Of a DNA stretch of 64,000 bases, positions 62,909 through 64,000 are shown piece by piece. Every line of letters starts with the position of its first letter. Position 1 is the stretch's first letter. The translations under genes were made by a program, and so were the position numbers. The notes below the pieces were generated by a model that saw nothing but the letters and a program-made list of their open reading frames with translations, ran no database searches and had not been told where the DNA came from. The stretch covers positions 417,131 to 481,130 of the forward strand of contig QCBO01000001.1 in the NCBI GenBank assembly GCA_003279105.1. The letters run 5' to 3'. This stretch comes from Prochlorococcus sp. AG-347-I19 (GTDB taxonomy: Bacteria > Cyanobacteriota > Cyanobacteriia > PCC-6307 > Cyanobiaceae).

Positions 62909-64000
62909 TTATTGAATATCTCTTAAAAATTTATCGGCCGTTTTTAAGTGATTATTTAATTTTTCCTCTGACATTTTATCAAGATTTCTCGTTAACATTG
63001 CCAGACGATATTGCTTTCTAAAAAAGCTTTCATTATCTTTAATAAATTTCCAAAATAAGCCATCCCATATTTCGCACCATGGGCCACTTTTAAAATTAGA
63101 CATTTTTTTTACATAATTAGAGCTCGATATATATGGCTTTGTTGAAAAGATACCACCATCACTAAACTGACTCATTCCGTAAACATTTGGGACCATAACC
63201 CAATCATAGGAATCAATAAACATTTCCATAAACCATTTATAAACTTGGTTTGGATGAATTCTACATAGAAGCATAAAGTTGCCAACAATCATTAGCCGCT
63301 CAATATGATGACAATAACCAAATTTAATAATATTTTTTATAACAACGTCTACTGGTTCAATTCCTGTATTTCCTTGATAAAAAGATTGTGGAATTGGCTT
63401 ATCTTCAAAATTCCAAAAATTACTATTTCGCATCTTTGTTCCGTACTTTTTATAGACAAGGCAAATAAATTCTCTCCATCCAATAATTTGACGAATAAAA
63501 CCCTCTAAAGAGTTAATAGGAACATTATTATTTTTTGCAAAAAGTAATGCTTTATTTACTACTACATCTGGGGTTAATAAGCCGCTATTTAAAAGAGGAG
63601 AAAGTAAACTGTGCCATAAAAAAGAATTTTCTTTAGAAATAGCATCCTCATAATCTCCAAATAAGAAAAATCTATGTTTAAAAAAATCATTTAACCATTC
63701 ATCTGCCTCTTCAAAATTAGTTGGATATAAAAAGTTATTACTTTCTCCAATAAACTTAATATCAAAATTGGCTAATGACATTTCTGCGTTAACTACAAAT
63801 TTATTTTTTTGTAATTTAGGTGTATCGGGTATATTTATTTTTTTTGGTAATTTTTTTCTGTTCATTTCATCGAAACTCCATTTACCACCTTCAGGTGTAT
63901 CATCAGGATTAACTAATATCTTTTTGCTCTTTCTTTGATTCTCATAAAATCTCCCCATAAGTGGTTTTTTTGCATTTGATGCAAATAAATCTTTTAAATC
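62909..64000 (-). CDS. Photolyase/cryptochrome-family protein, FeS-BCP type, 5' end outside window
   Basis: The C-terminal part of a prokaryotic (6-4) photolyase-like (DPRP/FeS-BCP) protein. From an internal ATG at 63958 there are 349 residues, but the frame stays open to the window edge, so the real start lies beyond 64000. Family features are EGGKWSFDEMNRK (about 22-34), GWREFICLVYKKYG (about 169-182), GNTGIEPVD (about 204-212), HHIERLMIVGNFMLL (about 226-240) and VYGMSQFSDGG (about 268-278). The usual Fe-S ligand cysteines are mostly missing: PVDVV replaces PVDDC and only one Cys remains in MSNFKSGPWCEIWDGLFW. FAD binding and DNA repair are inferred. Confidence 0.82.
   Translation of the reverse strand, partial: DLKDLFASNAKKPLMGRFYENQRKSKKILVNPDDTPEGGKWSFDEMNRKKLPKKINIPDTPKLQKNKFVVNAEMSLANFDIKFIGESNNFLYPTNFEEADEWLNDFFKHRFFLFGDYEDAISKENSFLWHSLLSPLLNSGLLTPDVVVNKALLFAKNNNVPINSLEGFIRQIIGWREFICLVYKKYGTKMRNSNFWNFEDKPIPQSFYQGNTGIEPVDVVIKNIIKFGYCHHIERLMIVGNFMLLCRIHPNQVYKWFMEMFIDSYDWVMVPNVYGMSQFSDGGIFSTKPYISSSNYVKKMSNFKSGPWCEIWDGLFWKFIKDNESFFRKQYRLAMLTRNLDKMSEEKLNNHLKTADKFLRDIQ

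Noticed and set aside
1..64000. CRISPR array, prophage, insertion sequence or genomic island
   Set aside because: The tandem repeats found are contiguous and in-frame within genes, without spacers; no transposase, integrase or flanking duplications are seen.

Overview
The window is almost certainly a chromosomal segment of a high-light-adapted Prochlorococcus. It is very AT-rich and densely coded, with intergenic gaps mostly under 200 bases. It carries oxygenic photosynthesis genes (psaF, psaJ, petC, petA, petP, chlG, ndhB, a high-light-inducible protein). It also has the picocyanobacterial hyper-conserved Tudor-like gene sitting between trnW and trnD, downstream of rplS and upstream of gltX. 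I cannot assign the strain from sequence alone. I see no insertion sequence, prophage, CRISPR array, integrase or genomic-island signature, so this is core genome rather than accessory DNA.

Layout. 1-5.1 kb: an M32 carboxypeptidase, then a co-directional run of YjbQ, pterin carbinolamine dehydratase, a His-rich CobW GTPase and a Fut-type iron permease. 5.1-8.2 kb: a membrane protein and larC (overlapping ATGA), then two hypotheticals. 8.3-14 kb: xthA and hemL on the plus strand; a prohibitin, a small hypothetical, YajQ, a DprA-like protein and a BioD/Pta-like protein on the minus strand. 14.2-18.7 kb: an SDR, map, a PepSY-like protein, then the translation block rplS-trnW-PSHCP-trnD-gltX. 18.7-22.7 kb: a cation/proton antiporter, an unlisted 58-residue Hli protein, tsaD, psaF-psaJ and gmk. 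22.7-29.7 kb: rqcH, a small membrane protein, tatC, a DUF3067 protein, petC-petA, lgt, cobM and a short RodZ-like protein. 29.7-36.7 kb: ppx, ubiA, ldcA, ispD, fabG, a 59-residue membrane ORF and a groES-less groL. 36.7-44.8 kb: ctaA-ctaB-ABC exporter-repeat protein running left, and ctaC-ctaD-ctaE with a cyAbrB regulator running right. 44.8-52.8 kb: ribE, an Fe-S aldo/keto reductase and a leftward five-gene topA operon. 53-64 kb: ndhB, a LolD/DevA-type ATPase, birA, a DciA-like protein, menG, hisF, petP, chlG, a PBP1-type transpeptidase, rsmB, a 59-residue ORF and a 5'-truncated photolyase-family gene.

Functional links. TatC lies directly upstream of the Rieske protein, whose N-terminus has a twin-arginine signal. 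PetC and PetA (adjacent) and PetP belong to cytochrome b6f. CtaA and CtaB make the heme A used by the oxidase CtaCDE encoded divergently. CobM and a CobT-like protein belong to corrinoid synthesis. UbiA and MenG serve plastoquinone and phylloquinone.

Most notable points. (1) topA is split by one extra base in a seven-G run. (2) The photolyase-family protein appears to lack most cysteine ligands of the Fe-S cluster that defines its family. (3) The PSHCP translation block. (4) Four in-frame perfect or near-perfect tandem repeats (21, 24, 42 and 99 bp units) occur inside coding genes of an otherwise streamlined genome. (5) Several conserved-looking genes of 44-59 residues are easily missed. I found no convincing new multi-gene system; the items above are the best leads.
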